Assembly (NCBI GenBank): GCA_029248745.1
Contig: JAQWIT010000003.1
Coordinates: forward strand, 124,001-188,000
Length of the DNA stretch: 64,000 nt
Direction of reading: 5' to 3'
From: Gammaproteobacteria bacterium
GTDB lineage: Bacteria > Pseudomonadota > Gammaproteobacteria > Nitrosococcales > Methylophagaceae
Under the pieces are notes generated by a model. The model was not told the DNA's origin, did not search any database, and saw only the letters and a program-made list of their open reading frames with translations. Of the stretch, positions 7,506 through 18,148 are shown one piece after another. The stretch's first letter is position 1. Each line of letters starts with the position of its first letter. Position numbers and translations under genes: made by a program.

Positions 7506-9641
7506 TTAAATATTGAAGTCGAAATTAAATCCAGCCAAGATAGAACGGCCAACAATAACCGAATTATCTTTCAAGAAACTGGTATGACGACGACCATCTT
7601 CATTGAGTAAGTTACGGCCTTTAACAAATACACCTAAGCCTTTTAATGACGCAGGCTGCCAATTGGCATCGAATGACACCAGATCATAACCATCCGTACT
7701 GCTTTCTAGCTCAGCTGTTTTGCTTTGATTAAAGACACGCTGATAATCCATACTGAATGCCATGTCCCCATGACCCGTATCAAACCCTAAACCAGCACGT
7801 GCAGGAGAGATATGCGGTAAATCACCACCATTATCTAATTTTGCCCTAACATAATCAGCAGAGAAGCGAAGTGTGAAAGGCATTTGTCCCTTACTAATTT
7901 GCCATGCAGAAGTGAACTCAGCACCATAGAATTTAGCATCTTCTTGTTCATTGGTAAGGAAGTTATTACCTTCATCACTCAGAACTTCAGCACCACCAAT
8001 TGTCAGCGTCTCTAGATAAATATAGTCGCTGACTTGGTTATAGAACGCCGTGATATTGTAGGTAAAGTCACCAAGATGCCTATCCAAACCAATTTCTAAA
8101 TTAGTATAAGCCTCTTCATCTAGGTCAGGATCACCAATTTCAACCGTTTCTGATGCGTGATGTTCACCGAATGAATAAAGCTGTTCTGCTGAAGGTGCCC
8201 GCTCAGAGCGACTTAATGACACCCTGAAATGATGACTATCATTAATATCAACGATGGCACCTGCCGACACGCTGAAAGGAGTAAAACTGCGGTCACTGAG
8301 TTTAGCCGCTTGCATTAACTCTCCTGCAAATGGTGCTACAAAGTCAACGTCACGTTCTTCATCTAAAGTAGCAGGTTCAGAATCGACATAATCGATACGT
8401 GCGGCTAATTCAATATGACCAAAAGAAGTTTCTGTGTTTTCTAAGACGAATAGACCATAAGAACGTGTTTCGTTATCACGGACATAGAAACTACCACCAT
8501 GGCCACCACCGGCTGCAGGTGCGCTTGTTTGGAAATCAGTATCATTGATTTGTAAGCCAACCACGCCTTCCCAAGCACCAATAGGGTTATGGAGCAATTC
8601 GATACGTACTTCAGCTTCATCTTTATCAAATTCACCTTCAATGCCAGATTCTTCTAGAACCCCACCATCAAACTCAGCGGCAACTTCACCTTGATAAAAT
8701 TCGGTATAGGCGACTTTAAAGCGTGCAGTATGAATACCGGCAAACGGGTCATCTATTTCACTACGAAAATCTATACGGTCATAATCCGCTCTGATATGTG
8801 CTTGCTCTTCTTCACCAACACCTGTAATGACAGTGGGGAGGCCGTAGCTTGTTTTCCAGCGGCTATAACCAAGTGCTGCGAATCCCCAGTATTGGGAGTA
8901 AAGGCCCGTCACAGAAAAACTATTGGTATCAATACCACTATTTTCTAAAGTGCCTTTATCATCTGCTGTCTGATCGATACCTTGGAAACCATCGATATCA
9001 AAGTCATCGCTGCGTCGGCCAGCATAATCAGTGCGAATTACAAAATTGTCTGATAGCGGCAATGAAAGGCCAATATTTCCGAGACGCTGATTACCATTGC
9101 CGCTGTAGGCGAATTGACCGTTGACATTGATTTCATCGCTAAAGTTGGGATTAAAGTGTTCACTGATGACGTTGATAACGCCACCTGAGGCATTACCACC
9201 GTATAGTAAGGTGGCAGGTCCACGCAAAATTTCAATTTGAGAGGCATTAGCAGTATCTATCGCAATATTATGATCCGCACCTTCACCAGCAACGTCAACG
9301 ACTCTCAAGCCGTTATCAAGGACCTGAACACGAGACCCCGTTAAGCCGCGAACAACAGGGCGGCCGACACCAGGTCCAAAGTCTGAATTATGAACACCGG
9401 GTAAACCATCTAAGGTTTCACCCAATGTGTTTGATTGGCGGCGTGCTAATTCTTCATCAGTAATGACCGTGACAGAATTGATTAAATCATCGACAACGCG
9501 ATCCCCAAATGGATCAGAAGTAACAATGAGGTTGTGCATCTCTACGGGCGTATCAGCATAGGCTAACTGACTTGCTGCTAATGCAGATAAGCCACCGCTA
9601 ATCAATAAGGCAAGCCTTTTTTTATGTAATATGTTTTTCAT
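7506..9641 (-). CDS. znuD: TonB-dependent outer-membrane receptor, ZnuD-like zinc receptor
   Basis: A TonB-dependent receptor of about 711 residues with a signal peptide ending near ALAASQLAYA. The plug domain contains SVTVITDEELARRQ, VRGLTGSRVQVLDNGLRV, EILRGPATLLYGGNASGG and GVINVI. The barrel follows and ends in a terminal aromatic-type strand (GFNFDFNI). Extracellular-loop His clusters (GGGHGGS, GEHHASE) and the plug sequence are typical of the ZnuD family, which imports zinc, directly or from host-bound forms. The ATG at 9641 is chosen because GGAG precedes it. A His-rich small gene lies upstream on the same strand. Haem uptake is the main alternative. Confidence 0.85.
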   Translation of the reverse strand: MKNILHKKRLALLISGGLSALAASQLAYADTPVEMHNLIVTSDPFGDRVVDDLINSVTVITDEELARRQSNTLGETLDGLPGVHNSDFGPGVGRPVVRGLTGSRVQVLDNGLRVVDVAGEGADHNIAIDTANASQIEILRGPATLLYGGNASGGVINVISEHFNPNFSDEINVNGQFAYSGNGNQRLGNIGLSLPLSDNFVIRTDYAGRRSDDFDIDGFQGIDQTADDKGTLENSGIDTNSFSVTGLYSQYWGFAALGYSRWKTSYGLPTVITGVGEEEQAHIRADYDRIDFRSEIDDPFAGIHTARFKVAYTEFYQGEVAAEFDGGVLEESGIEGEFDKDEAEVRIELLHNPIGAWEGVVGLQINDTDFQTSAPAAGGGHGGSFYVRDNETRSYGLFVLENTETSFGHIELAARIDYVDSEPATLDEERDVDFVAPFAGELMQAAKLSDRSFTPFSVSAGAIVDINDSHHFRVSLSRSERAPSAEQLYSFGEHHASETVEIGDPDLDEEAYTNLEIGLDRHLGDFTYNITAFYNQVSDYIYLETLTIGGAEVLSDEGNNFLTNEQEDAKFYGAEFTSAWQISKGQMPFTLRFSADYVRAKLDNGGDLPHISPARAGLGFDTGHGDMAFSMDYQRVFNQSKTAELESSTDGYDLVSFDANWQPASLKGLGVFVKGRNLLNEDGRRHTSFLKDNSVIVGRSILAGFNFDFNI

Positions 9642-9711
9642 TTGATTCTCCAACATAGACAGCTAAGCAAGTGACATCACTATTTGATAAAAGTGAAATC
9701 GCAGAAATTTG

Positions 9712-9740
9712 ATAAACAAAAAGGTAGGCTTTTTGTTTAT
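9712..9740. repeat. 12-bp perfect inverted repeat upstream of znuD
   Basis: ATAAACAAAAAG, the spacer GTAGG, then CTTTTTGTTTAT. It lies between the His-rich small gene and the receptor gene, about 70 bases before the receptor start. It could be a weak terminator or attenuator separating the two genes, or an operator. It does not resemble the palindrome found in the Zur cluster. Confidence 0.4.
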
Positions 9741-9822
9741 GCTGATCTATGAATAAATAAGATTATGACGCTAGGTTTGTCGTATGAAATTAAAGACCGA
9801 TCTAGACGTTCTGATTGTATTT

Positions 9823-10125
9823 TCAGGAGATTAGGTATGGGGGGGCGCGAATGGCATAGATATCACGTTGTTTGTTAAGGATCAACGTGATGGAGAGTGA
9901 GCTAATAAGCTCTGATGTATCAGCAGAAGTGATAACTGAAAGTGAAGCGGTGTTTTCTAGCGTAGGACTATTAGCAAAGGCCTCGAAGCGTTCACACTGA
10001 ACATCATGCTCATGTCCATGAAAGGGATGCTCGACATCATGCCACAAGGCAAGCGACTGCATTAATAGCAGCAGCGCTGTAATCAAATACAGCAGTCGCG
10101 TTTGTTGTGATCGATTAAATGTCAT
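9823..10125 (-). CDS. Small His-rich exported protein next to znuD (DUF2946-like)
   Basis: A 100-residue protein with an N-terminal hydrophobic segment (LLYLITALLLLMQSLALW) followed at once by a metal-ligand patch, HDVEHPFHGHEHDVQC. The C-terminus reads YAIRAPPYLIS. This layout (signal anchor, HD-x-EH-x-FH patch with a Cys, terminal ARAPP-like motif) recurs beside zinc and copper TonB receptors and resembles DUF2946 proteins. I infer a periplasmic metal-binding role linked to ZnuD. The dapE start region lies upstream; the receptor gene follows about 180 bases downstream. Confidence 0.65.
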   Translation of the reverse strand: MTFNRSQQTRLLYLITALLLLMQSLALWHDVEHPFHGHEHDVQCERFEAFANSPTLENTASLSVITSADTSELISSLSITLILNKQRDIYAIRAPPYLIS

Positions 10126-10130
10126 GTGTT

Positions 10131-11604
<1,474 letters not shown>

Positions 11605-11757
11605 ACTTAATCAAGTTCCAATCAAAGAGTAATATTCATGAGGGTTTTTATTCGAGGGCAAGGCGAATGACTTTATGAGAACCCGAATGTATTGGAATAC
11701 ATGAGGATCGCAAGAAAGTGATTCAACGTCGCCATCGGATAAAAAGACCATTAGTAA

Positions 11758-12579
11758 TTAGATATCGCGTAATAGTTCGTTAATACCTACTTTACCACGT
11801 GTTTTTTCGTCAACTTGTTTAACGATAACAGCACAGTAAAGGCTATACGTACCATCTTTAGACGGTAAGTTACCAGATACAACAACTGAGCCAGCAGGGA
11901 TACGACCATAAGTGATCTCACCTGTCATACGGTTAAAGATTTTTGTGCTTTGACCGATGTAAACACCCATTGAAATCACAGCGCCTTCTTCAACGATGAC
12001 ACCCTCAACGACCTCAGAACGCGCGCCGATGAAACAGTTATCTTCGATGATAGTTGGGCCGGCTTGTAATGGCTCTAAAACGCCACCTATACCGACACCG
12101 CCTGATAAATGCACATTCTTACCAATTTGCGCACAAGAACCCACAGTTGCCCATGTGTCAACCATGGTGCCCGAATCAACATAAGCACCAATATTAACAT
12201 AAGAAGGCATTAACACGGTGCTTGGTGCAATATATGAACCGCGACGAACGGTGGCGGGGGGAACAACTCTTACACCGGCTTTATCAAAATCAGCTTCAGT
12301 AAAACTAGCGAATTTAGGCTCAACTTTATCGTAGTAATTAGTTTCGCTACCCGGCATGATTGTATTGTCATTCAAACGAAATGAAAGTAAAACAGCCTTC
12401 TTTAGCCATTGGTTAACCACCCAATCACCATCTTGTTTTTCTGCTACACGAGCGCTGCCGTTATCAAGCATTTCAAGGGCGTCATTGACGGCATTTCTGA
12501 CAGTGTTATCTGCATTGCTAGGGGTAATGTCAGCACGACGTTCGAAAGCGTCTTCGATAATTTTTTGAATATCACTCAT
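11758..12579 (-). CDS. dapD: Tetrahydrodipicolinate N-succinyltransferase DapD
   Basis: DapD transfers succinate from succinyl-CoA to tetrahydrodipicolinate, committing to the succinylated lysine branch. The 273 residues comprise an alpha N-terminal domain ([18 protein letters not shown]) and a left-handed beta helix of hexapeptide repeats, visible from [20 protein letters not shown] through [19 protein letters not shown]. Length is canonical. It follows dapC by 28 bases and precedes the Spx-like gene after a 153-base spacer that may hold its own regulatory signal. Confidence 0.97.
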   Translation of the reverse strand: MSDIQKIIEDAFERRADITPSNADNTVRNAVNDALEMLDNGSARVAEKQDGDWVVNQWLKKAVLLSFRLNDNTIMPGSETNYYDKVEPKFASFTEADFDKAGVRVVPPATVRRGSYIAPSTVLMPSYVNIGAYVDSGTMVDTWATVGSCAQIGKNVHLSGGVGIGGVLEPLQAGPTIIEDNCFIGARSEVVEGVIVEEGAVISMGVYIGQSTKIFNRMTGEITYGRIPAGSVVVSGNLPSKDGTYSLYCAVIVKQVDEKTRGKVGINELLRDI

Positions 12580-12607
12580 TGTTGGTTTTCTCCGATTGAA
12601 TTTCTAA

Positions 12608-13801
12608 TTATAAATGTTCGATAAGATGGCGAATACGGTGTGCAGCTTCGACACATTCTTCTAGCGAGGCGACTAGCGCCATACGAATACGGTTCGCGCC
12701 AGGATTACCTGATTCAGTGTCTCGGGCTAAATAACTACCGGGTAAGACCGTCACGTTTTGTTCATCAAATAGGCGTTGGGCGAATGTGGTATCTACAATT
12801 GGGGTTTCAGCCCATACGTAAAAACTCGCTTCTGGCTGTGTTACGTTCATAACGGGCGATAAAATAGCTAAAACAGCTGCAAATTTTTCACGGTAACAAT
12901 GTCGGTTATAAATAACATGGTCTTCATCCTGCCAAGCGCTAATGGAGGCAGCTTGAGTTGCGAGAGGCATGGCACAACCATGGTAAGTTCGGTAACGTAA
13001 AAAATCTTTTAAAATGGCAGCATCACCGGCGACAAAGCCAGATCGGAGTCCTGGCGCATTTGAACGCTTAGATAGGCTATGAAAAACGACACAGCGACTG
13101 TAATCCGTGTAGCCAGCATTCATTGCGGCTTGTAACAAGCCAACAGGCGGATGAGTTTCGTCAAAGTAGATTTCTGAATAACATTCGTCAGAGGCGATGA
13201 CAAAATCATATTGATGAGCAAGTGCAATAAGTTGACTCAATGTCTCAGCATCAATGACAGCACCGGTAGGGTTGCCTGGGCTACAGAGATAGACAAGTTG
13301 GCACTGTTGCCAAACTTCAGGACTGACAGCATCAAAATTGGGAGTGAATTCTGAGTCAAAAGTGCAATTTAAAAAGTGGGGTGTTGCACCAGCGAGAATT
13401 GCTGCACCTTCATAAATCTGATAAAACGGGTTTGGTATCACGACCAAGGCATCTGTTTTTCGTTCAATCATAGCCTGAGCAAAAGCGAAAAGAGCTTCGC
13501 GCGTACCGTTAACAGGCAAGACTTGTGTGGCAGCATCGATTTGACTGTTTAAATCAAAACGCTGATCCAGCCAGTTAGCAATAGCTTGCCTTAACTCGAT
13601 TGTGCCTGCTGTGGTTGGGTAGTGTGATAAACCGCCTAAGTTTTCGATAACGGCATTGGTGATAAAGCCGGGCGTAGGGTGTTTTGGTTCTCCAATTGAT
13701 AAAGCAATATGTGCTAACTCAGTTGGCGGCGTTAATCCTGCTTTCAATTTAGCCAGTTTTTCAAACGGGTAAGGGTGCAACTGGGCCAAATCAGGGTTCA
13801 T
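12608..13801 (-). CDS. dapC: Succinyldiaminopimelate transaminase DapC
   Basis: A fold-type I, PLP-dependent aminotransferase of 397 residues. The PLP lysine lies in SLSKRSNAPGLRSGF, and the substrate and cofactor segments include SPGNPTGAV and SDECYSEIYFDE. Placement directly upstream of dapD and dapE marks it as the succinyldiaminopimelate transaminase rather than a general aspartate aminotransferase. It heads the dap transcription unit; a TATAAT element on the minus strand (13838-13833) lies 32 bases before the ATG. Confidence 0.93.
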   Translation of the reverse strand: MNPDLAQLHPYPFEKLAKLKAGLTPPTELAHIALSIGEPKHPTPGFITNAVIENLGGLSHYPTTAGTIELRQAIANWLDQRFDLNSQIDAATQVLPVNGTREALFAFAQAMIERKTDALVVIPNPFYQIYEGAAILAGATPHFLNCTFDSEFTPNFDAVSPEVWQQCQLVYLCSPGNPTGAVIDAETLSQLIALAHQYDFVIASDECYSEIYFDETHPPVGLLQAAMNAGYTDYSRCVVFHSLSKRSNAPGLRSGFVAGDAAILKDFLRYRTYHGCAMPLATQAASISAWQDEDHVIYNRHCYREKFAAVLAILSPVMNVTQPEASFYVWAETPIVDTTFAQRLFDEQNVTVLPGSYLARDTESGNPGANRIRMALVASLEECVEAAHRIRHLIEHL

Positions 13802-13840
13802 AGCTCGATATTAATGCAAAATAAAGCAGACTATTATAAC

Positions 13841-13856
13841 GGGTTATCAATAACTC
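13841..13856. promoter_or_regulatory. Palindrome in the dapC / exporter divergent promoter
   Basis: GGGTTATCAATAACTC is a near-perfect inverted repeat (one G:A asymmetry) lying directly beside the minus-strand TATAAT of dapC, on the -35 side. It also lies just before a TGGTATAAG element facing the exporter gene. It could be an operator controlling both, but no regulator is identified. Confidence 0.3.
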
Positions 13857-13874
13857 GTGGTATAAGGTTAGCCC

Positions 13875-14756
13875 ATGATGACCAGAATAATCTCCGAAAA
13901 TAATCTCGCCATTGCCTGCCTACTTTTTTCTGCCAGTCTATGGGGCCTGATTTGGTACCCACTGCGCCTACTTAATGAGGCGGGCATGTCGGGTATTTGG
14001 AGCTCCTTAGTGATGTATCTTGCAGCAGCGGTATTAACGCTGCCAATGATTTTTAAAAACCGACAAGGTCAGCTGCAAGGGGATAAAGTCATTCTATTGG
14101 CTTTAGCACTCGCAGCAGGTGTCACCAACGTCGCTTTTGTTGTTGCCTTAATTCAAGGTGAAGTGATGAGAGTCATGCTGTTGTTTTATTTATCACCATT
14201 ATGGACAGTGTTAATCGGTCGCTGGTGGTTGAAAGAGCGTTTGTCGAGACGTGCGATTATTTTCTTTTGTGTTGCGATGCTCGGATCAGTGGTGATGCTT
14301 TGGAATCCAGAATTAGGTAAGCCCTGGCCGAAAGGGCTATCGGATTGGCTTGCTTTATTAGCAGGGATTGCATTTTCAGTTAATAATGTCATTGCGAGAA
14401 AATTATCAACACAGTCGATGGCTATCAAAACAGCTGCAACGTGGTGGGGTGTTGTTTTCGTTTCAATAGCTGTGATTTTAACAACGCAAGCAGCGTGGCC
14501 AAATGTATCTAGTAGCTTGTGGTTAGGAGCTTGGTTCTTGGGCTGGTTGGGCATTGTAGCAATGACAGTCGCAGTATTATATGGCTTAGCAAAAATGCCT
14601 GTTTATCGTTCATCTGTGATTATGTTGTTTGAATTGATTGTTGCTGCGGTTGCGGCATGGTTATTAACTGATGAAACAATGACGATGCAGGAGTGGGTTG
14701 GTGGTGTGATGATATTATTGGCAGCATTTGGTGTTGCTAGAATATCAGTACCATAA
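13875..14756 (+). CDS. DMT-superfamily (EamA) transporter
   Basis: An inner-membrane protein of 293 residues with ten predicted helices in two homologous EamA halves. The first half begins LLFSASLWGLIWYPLRLL and the second begins DWLALLAGIAFSVNNVIARK, the internal-repeat signature of drug/metabolite exporters. Members export amino acids, nucleobases or other metabolites; the substrate is not readable. Divergent to dapC. Two adjacent ATG codons (13875, 13878) are possible starts. Confidence 0.88.
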   Translation: MMTRIISENNLAIACLLFSASLWGLIWYPLRLLNEAGMSGIWSSLVMYLAAAVLTLPMIFKNRQGQLQGDKVILLALALAAGVTNVAFVVALIQGEVMRVMLLFYLSPLWTVLIGRWWLKERLSRRAIIFFCVAMLGSVVMLWNPELGKPWPKGLSDWLALLAGIAFSVNNVIARKLSTQSMAIKTAATWWGVVFVSIAVILTTQAAWPNVSSSLWLGAWFLGWLGIVAMTVAVLYGLAKMPVYRSSVIMLFELIVAAVAAWLLTDETMTMQEWVGGVMILLAAFGVARISVP

Positions 14757-14785
14757 AAAAATGATGATATATGAGGAAAAAGACA

Positions 14786-15172
14786 ATGATTAAAGCGATC
14801 GCACATGCGAGTTTTTTAGTGTCAGATGTAAAAAAATCTTTAGTATTTTATTGTGATATTTTGCAGATGCACTTAAACGAGACACGACCTGATTTTGCTT
14901 TTGATGGTGCTTGGATTGATATTAGTGATAGCGGTCAGCAAATTCATCTAATGCAACTACCTAACCCAGATTCCGCTGAAGGCAGGCCTGAGCATGGCGG
15001 TCGAGATAAGCATGTGGCATTGGTTGTCGAAGACATTTCAAAACTAGAACAGCGTCTAGTAGATGCCAATGTTGAATTCAGCAAAAGCAAATCTGGCAGA
15101 GCCGCTTTTTTCTGTCGTGATCCTGATGGAAATGCCTTGGAGTTTGCTGAAGATTTTGCCCCTAATATCTAA
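14786..15172 (+). CDS. VOC-family (glyoxalase/bleomycin resistance) protein
   Basis: A 128-residue vicinal-oxygen-chelate fold protein. It starts IKAIAHASFLVSDVKKSLVFY and ends in FFCRDPDGNALEFAEDF, with the metal-site Glu and the D-P-x-G-N turn typical of the fold. A His in IAHASFLV and another in KHVALVV complete likely metal ligands. The start at 14786 is preceded by AGGAAAA. Substrate is unknown: lyase, dioxygenase and antibiotic-binding activities all occur in the family. Confidence 0.82.
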   Translation: MIKAIAHASFLVSDVKKSLVFYCDILQMHLNETRPDFAFDGAWIDISDSGQQIHLMQLPNPDSAEGRPEHGGRDKHVALVVEDISKLEQRLVDANVEFSKSKSGRAAFFCRDPDGNALEFAEDFAPNI

Positions 15173-15546
15173 CAAACATCTGCTATCAAGCACTTACAAA
15201 CTTACTCATATTACCTGTGGATAACTTTGTGAGTAAAGTGAAAAAGGATGGCTAAGTTATTCTTTTTAAACCTAAGACTACAAGTTGGTTAAAAAATAAA
15301 CACCTAAAATAATTGATATAAATCAGGGGTTTAAGATAGTTTGTCCTGCAATCAATAACTTAGCGGCGTTTGTTCTGATAATAGAAGAGCTCTTGCACTG
15401 GAAAAGTGAATAACTAAGGAAGATATTCAAAAAAGGGTTAACTATTTTCTGTTTTGTAAAGCTTCATTTTTATAAAAAATATAATGTCTGCTAATTTAGT
15501 GACTTGGCGGAAAGAGTTATCACTATTTCGAGCAAAAGATCCTAGT
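15173..15546. other. 374-base AT-rich interval without a recognised gene
   Basis: Nothing convincing is seen. A 26-codon frame on the plus strand (ATG at 15484) reads TWRKELSLFRAKDPSSL and runs into the end of the convergent gene; it may be a gene remnant. No tRNA, hairpin terminator or promoter of note was found. Confidence 0.5.
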
Positions 15547-15777
15547 TCACTTGCCATTATTTAAATAATTATTCACTTGCATTTCAAGCAACTGCTGTAC
15601 ACTGCCATCTGCTTCGATGGCACGATTTTTTAGTTTTTTCAAAGTAGCTTGCTCCAGACGTAGAGATGTGTTTTTTTTGAGCGCTGGACTAACGGGTTGT
15701 GGGCTTTGAGCTAATGCGGGTGCCTTTTTTTTGATCTTTTTATCACGTGATTTCTTTTTCTTTTCGCAACTCACCAT
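15547..15777 (-). CDS. Basic ribbon-helix-helix-like protein
   Basis: A 76-residue protein. The first ~30 residues are very Lys-rich (KKKKSRDKKIKKKAP) with a Pro/Gln linker. The rest has the size and pattern of a ribbon-helix-helix domain: TSLRLEQATLKKLKNRAIE, then DGSVQQLLEMQVNNYL, that is, one polar strand and two helices. This points to a DNA-binding repressor or nucleoid-associated role. No toxin partner is adjacent, so it does not look like a classical antitoxin. Family membership is inferred by pattern only. Confidence 0.6.
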   Translation of the reverse strand: MVSCEKKKKSRDKKIKKKAPALAQSPQPVSPALKKNTSLRLEQATLKKLKNRAIEADGSVQQLLEMQVNNYLNNGK

Positions 15778-16021
15778 GATGCTATAGCTCTGTGTTTTAA
15801 ACGTTACCTGATTATTTCAGTGAATTTTGAGTTTTTTTGATTTTCTTTTCGTGTTTTGAAATTCTAGCTTCTCTTGCTTTAATTTCTTTTTCGAGATAGT
15901 TATAGCGCCATATTTGAATTTAAAGTTATCATCTTATCATGACGATTTGAAAGAATGACGTCATGACAGACGTCTAGAGTTTACGGTTTGGAAATACCTG
16001 TTGATAATAATGAGCAAATAG

Positions 16022-16885
16022 CTAGGGCGCAAAAGAAGTCTCGATAAAACGGTCATTGAGAGCGTTATGTTCAGCGGTGGGTTGAATACGATTTTGTTCC
16101 AAACCAACGAAGTCGAATAAGTTAGTATCAGCCAATTGGGTTGGTGCAACATTTTGCAAACTCTTAAAAATAATATCTGAGCGGCCAGGAAATTTTTTCT
16201 CCCAATTTTGCAGCATGTCTTTAATGACCTGACGCTGAAGGTTTTCCTGAGAACCACATAAATTACACGGAATAATAGGAAATTGTTGGTAGTCTGCGTA
16301 ACGAGCGATATCGGCTTCCTTGCAGTAGCTGAGTGGCCTGATCAAGATATTCGTTTTATCATCGCTTAATAGTTTGGGTGGCATGGCTTTCAATTTACCG
16401 CCATAGAACATGTTTAAAAAAGCCGTTTCTATAATATCGTCTCGGTGATGTCCTAATGCGATTTTAGTAATGCCATTTTGACGAGCCCAAGCATAAAGTG
16501 AGCCTCGCCGTAGGCGTGAGCAAATGCCACAGGTGGTTTTGCCTTCTGGAACTACTTCCTTAACAATGCTGTAGGTGTCTTTTTCAATGATATGAAAAGG
16601 GACATCCAGTGAAGAAAGATATTCAGGTAGAACATGCATTGGAAAACCAGGTTGCTTTTGATCTAAGTTAACTGCAATGAGCTCGAAATCAATAGGCGCA
16701 TGTTTTTGCAAATTCATTAAAATATCGAGCAGAGTGTAACTGTCTTTTCCACCAGATAGACAAACCATCACTTTGTCGCCATCTTGGATCATATCGAAGT
16801 CAGCAATGGCTTGACCGACATGGCGGCGTAAACGCTTCCTGAGTTTATTAAATTCGAGTTTTTGTTTTGCCTGTGAATCAGACAT
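16022..16885 (-). CDS. ttcA: tRNA 2-thiocytidine synthetase TtcA
   Basis: TtcA thiolates cytidine 32 in certain tRNAs using ATP and an Fe-S cluster. The PP-loop [17 protein letters not shown] and the cluster-binding cysteines in [12 protein letters not shown], with a third Cys in PCNLCGSQ, are present. The 287-residue length fits. ATG at 16885 overlaps the moeA stop as TGATG, so the two genes are coupled; a TTG three bases upstream is a less likely start. Confidence 0.95.
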   Translation of the reverse strand: MSDSQAKQKLEFNKLRKRLRRHVGQAIADFDMIQDGDKVMVCLSGGKDSYTLLDILMNLQKHAPIDFELIAVNLDQKQPGFPMHVLPEYLSSLDVPFHIIEKDTYSIVKEVVPEGKTTCGICSRLRRGSLYAWARQNGITKIALGHHRDDIIETAFLNMFYGGKLKAMPPKLLSDDKTNILIRPLSYCKEADIARYADYQQFPIIPCNLCGSQENLQRQVIKDMLQNWEKKFPGRSDIIFKSLQNVAPTQLADTNLFDFVGLEQNRIQPTAEHNALNDRFIETSFAP

Positions 16886-18144
16886 CAAATGAGTCCTGCG
16901 AAAGGTTGTACAGTGACAAGACTATTAGCGGGCAAACCATCACATTGCTCGTCTAATAAAATAAAGCAATTTGCCGTACTCATAGAGCGTAAGATGCCTG
17001 AACCTTGTCCTCCTGTGATAGCCACTTGGGTAATGCCTTCAGGATTGGTTGATAAAATGCCGCGCTGGTACTCAAATCGACCTGGGCGTTTGCGAATAGC
17101 ATCAGTACAAACAACTTGTAATGTCAGTGATTCTGTATTGGCCTCACCCATTAATTGGCGTAACGCAGGCGTGACAAATTGATAGAAGGTGACCATCACG
17201 GAAACAGGGTTACCGGGTAATCCAAAAAATAAAGCATCATTGATTTGTCCAAATGCTAACGGCCTACCAGGTCGCATTGCAATTTTCCAAAAATCAACTT
17301 GCCCCAATTCAGCGAGCATTTCTTTAACATAATCAGCATCACCGACAGAAACACCCCCCGATGTAATGACTACATCAGCTTGTGTAGAAGCATCAATTAG
17401 CGTTTGGCGAAGTTGGCCTTTATCATCTGGGACGACGCCCATATCTAAAATATCGACATCGAGGCGTTTGAGCATGCCATATAAAGTGTAGCGATTGCTG
17501 TCATAAATCTGGCCAGATTCAAGCACCTCACCGATAGACTTTAATTCATCGCCAGTAGAGAAAAAAGCAATACGTAGCCGTCTCTTCACAATGACTTCAG
17601 CAATGCCCAAAGAGGCTATCAACCCAAGATCAGAAGGGACTAGGCGGCGTCCAGCAGACAAAACGACATCACCTGTTTTTAGGTCTTCACCAGCATAACG
17701 GACATGTTCGCCAGCAGGATGTGGGCGGTGAATTTTAATAATATCACCATCTACTTCGACAAGTTCCTGCATGGCAATAGTATCGCATTCAGGGGGAACA
17801 ACAGCCCCAGTCATAATCCGAATACACTCGCCAGCGTTAATGGCACCAGTGTATGGCTGACCAGCATAAGCAATCCCAACCTGTTTTAATTCACTCAAGC
17901 CCTTGGCCAAATCGTGACTGTTGATAGCGTAGCCGTCCATGGCTGAATTATTGTGCGAGGGTACATGAATTGACGAGATGATATCTTGATGCAAAACACG
18001 GTCTAATGCGTCACGTATCGGACATGATTGCCAGGCATTTAGGGGAGAAACTAAGGAAGCAATACGTTGTCTGGCGGCAGCAATATCTAAGCGGTTTTTG
18101 TCTTCAGGATCAGCGCAACTAGGTTCAGGGGTAAATTCGGCCAT
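16885..18144 (-). CDS. moeA: Molybdopterin molybdenumtransferase MoeA
   Basis: MoeA inserts molybdate into adenylated molybdopterin. The protein has the MoeA N-terminal domain ([20 protein letters not shown]), the central MoCF-binding domain with [16 protein letters not shown] and [16 protein letters not shown], and the C-terminal beta domain. The start at 18144 ([10 protein letters not shown]) lies 4 bases after the mobAB stop and is preferred over an upstream frame that overlaps mobAB. It is followed by ttcA in a tight minus-strand unit. A molybdoenzyme such as nitrate reductase or formate dehydrogenase is therefore expected elsewhere. Confidence 0.94.
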   Translation of the reverse strand: MAEFTPEPSCADPEDKNRLDIAAARQRIASLVSPLNAWQSCPIRDALDRVLHQDIISSIHVPSHNNSAMDGYAINSHDLAKGLSELKQVGIAYAGQPYTGAINAGECIRIMTGAVVPPECDTIAMQELVEVDGDIIKIHRPHPAGEHVRYAGEDLKTGDVVLSAGRRLVPSDLGLIASLGIAEVIVKRRLRIAFFSTGDELKSIGEVLESGQIYDSNRYTLYGMLKRLDVDILDMGVVPDDKGQLRQTLIDASTQADVVITSGGVSVGDADYVKEMLAELGQVDFWKIAMRPGRPLAFGQINDALFFGLPGNPVSVMVTFYQFVTPALRQLMGEANTESLTLQVVCTDAIRKRPGRFEYQRGILSTNPEGITQVAITGGQGSGILRSMSTANCFILLDEQCDGLPANSLVTVQPFAGLI

Positions 18145-18148
18145 AATC

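Noticed and set aside
8691-9124. Overlapping plus-strand frames inside the TonB receptor gene
   Set aside because: Antisense shadows with no protein family resemblance; the receptor frame is complete.
13858-13866. Extended -10 promoter (TGGTATAAG) for the DMT exporter
   Set aside because: Its start point would fall at or after the ribosome site, almost at the ATG, so it is doubtful; only the palindrome beside it was kept.
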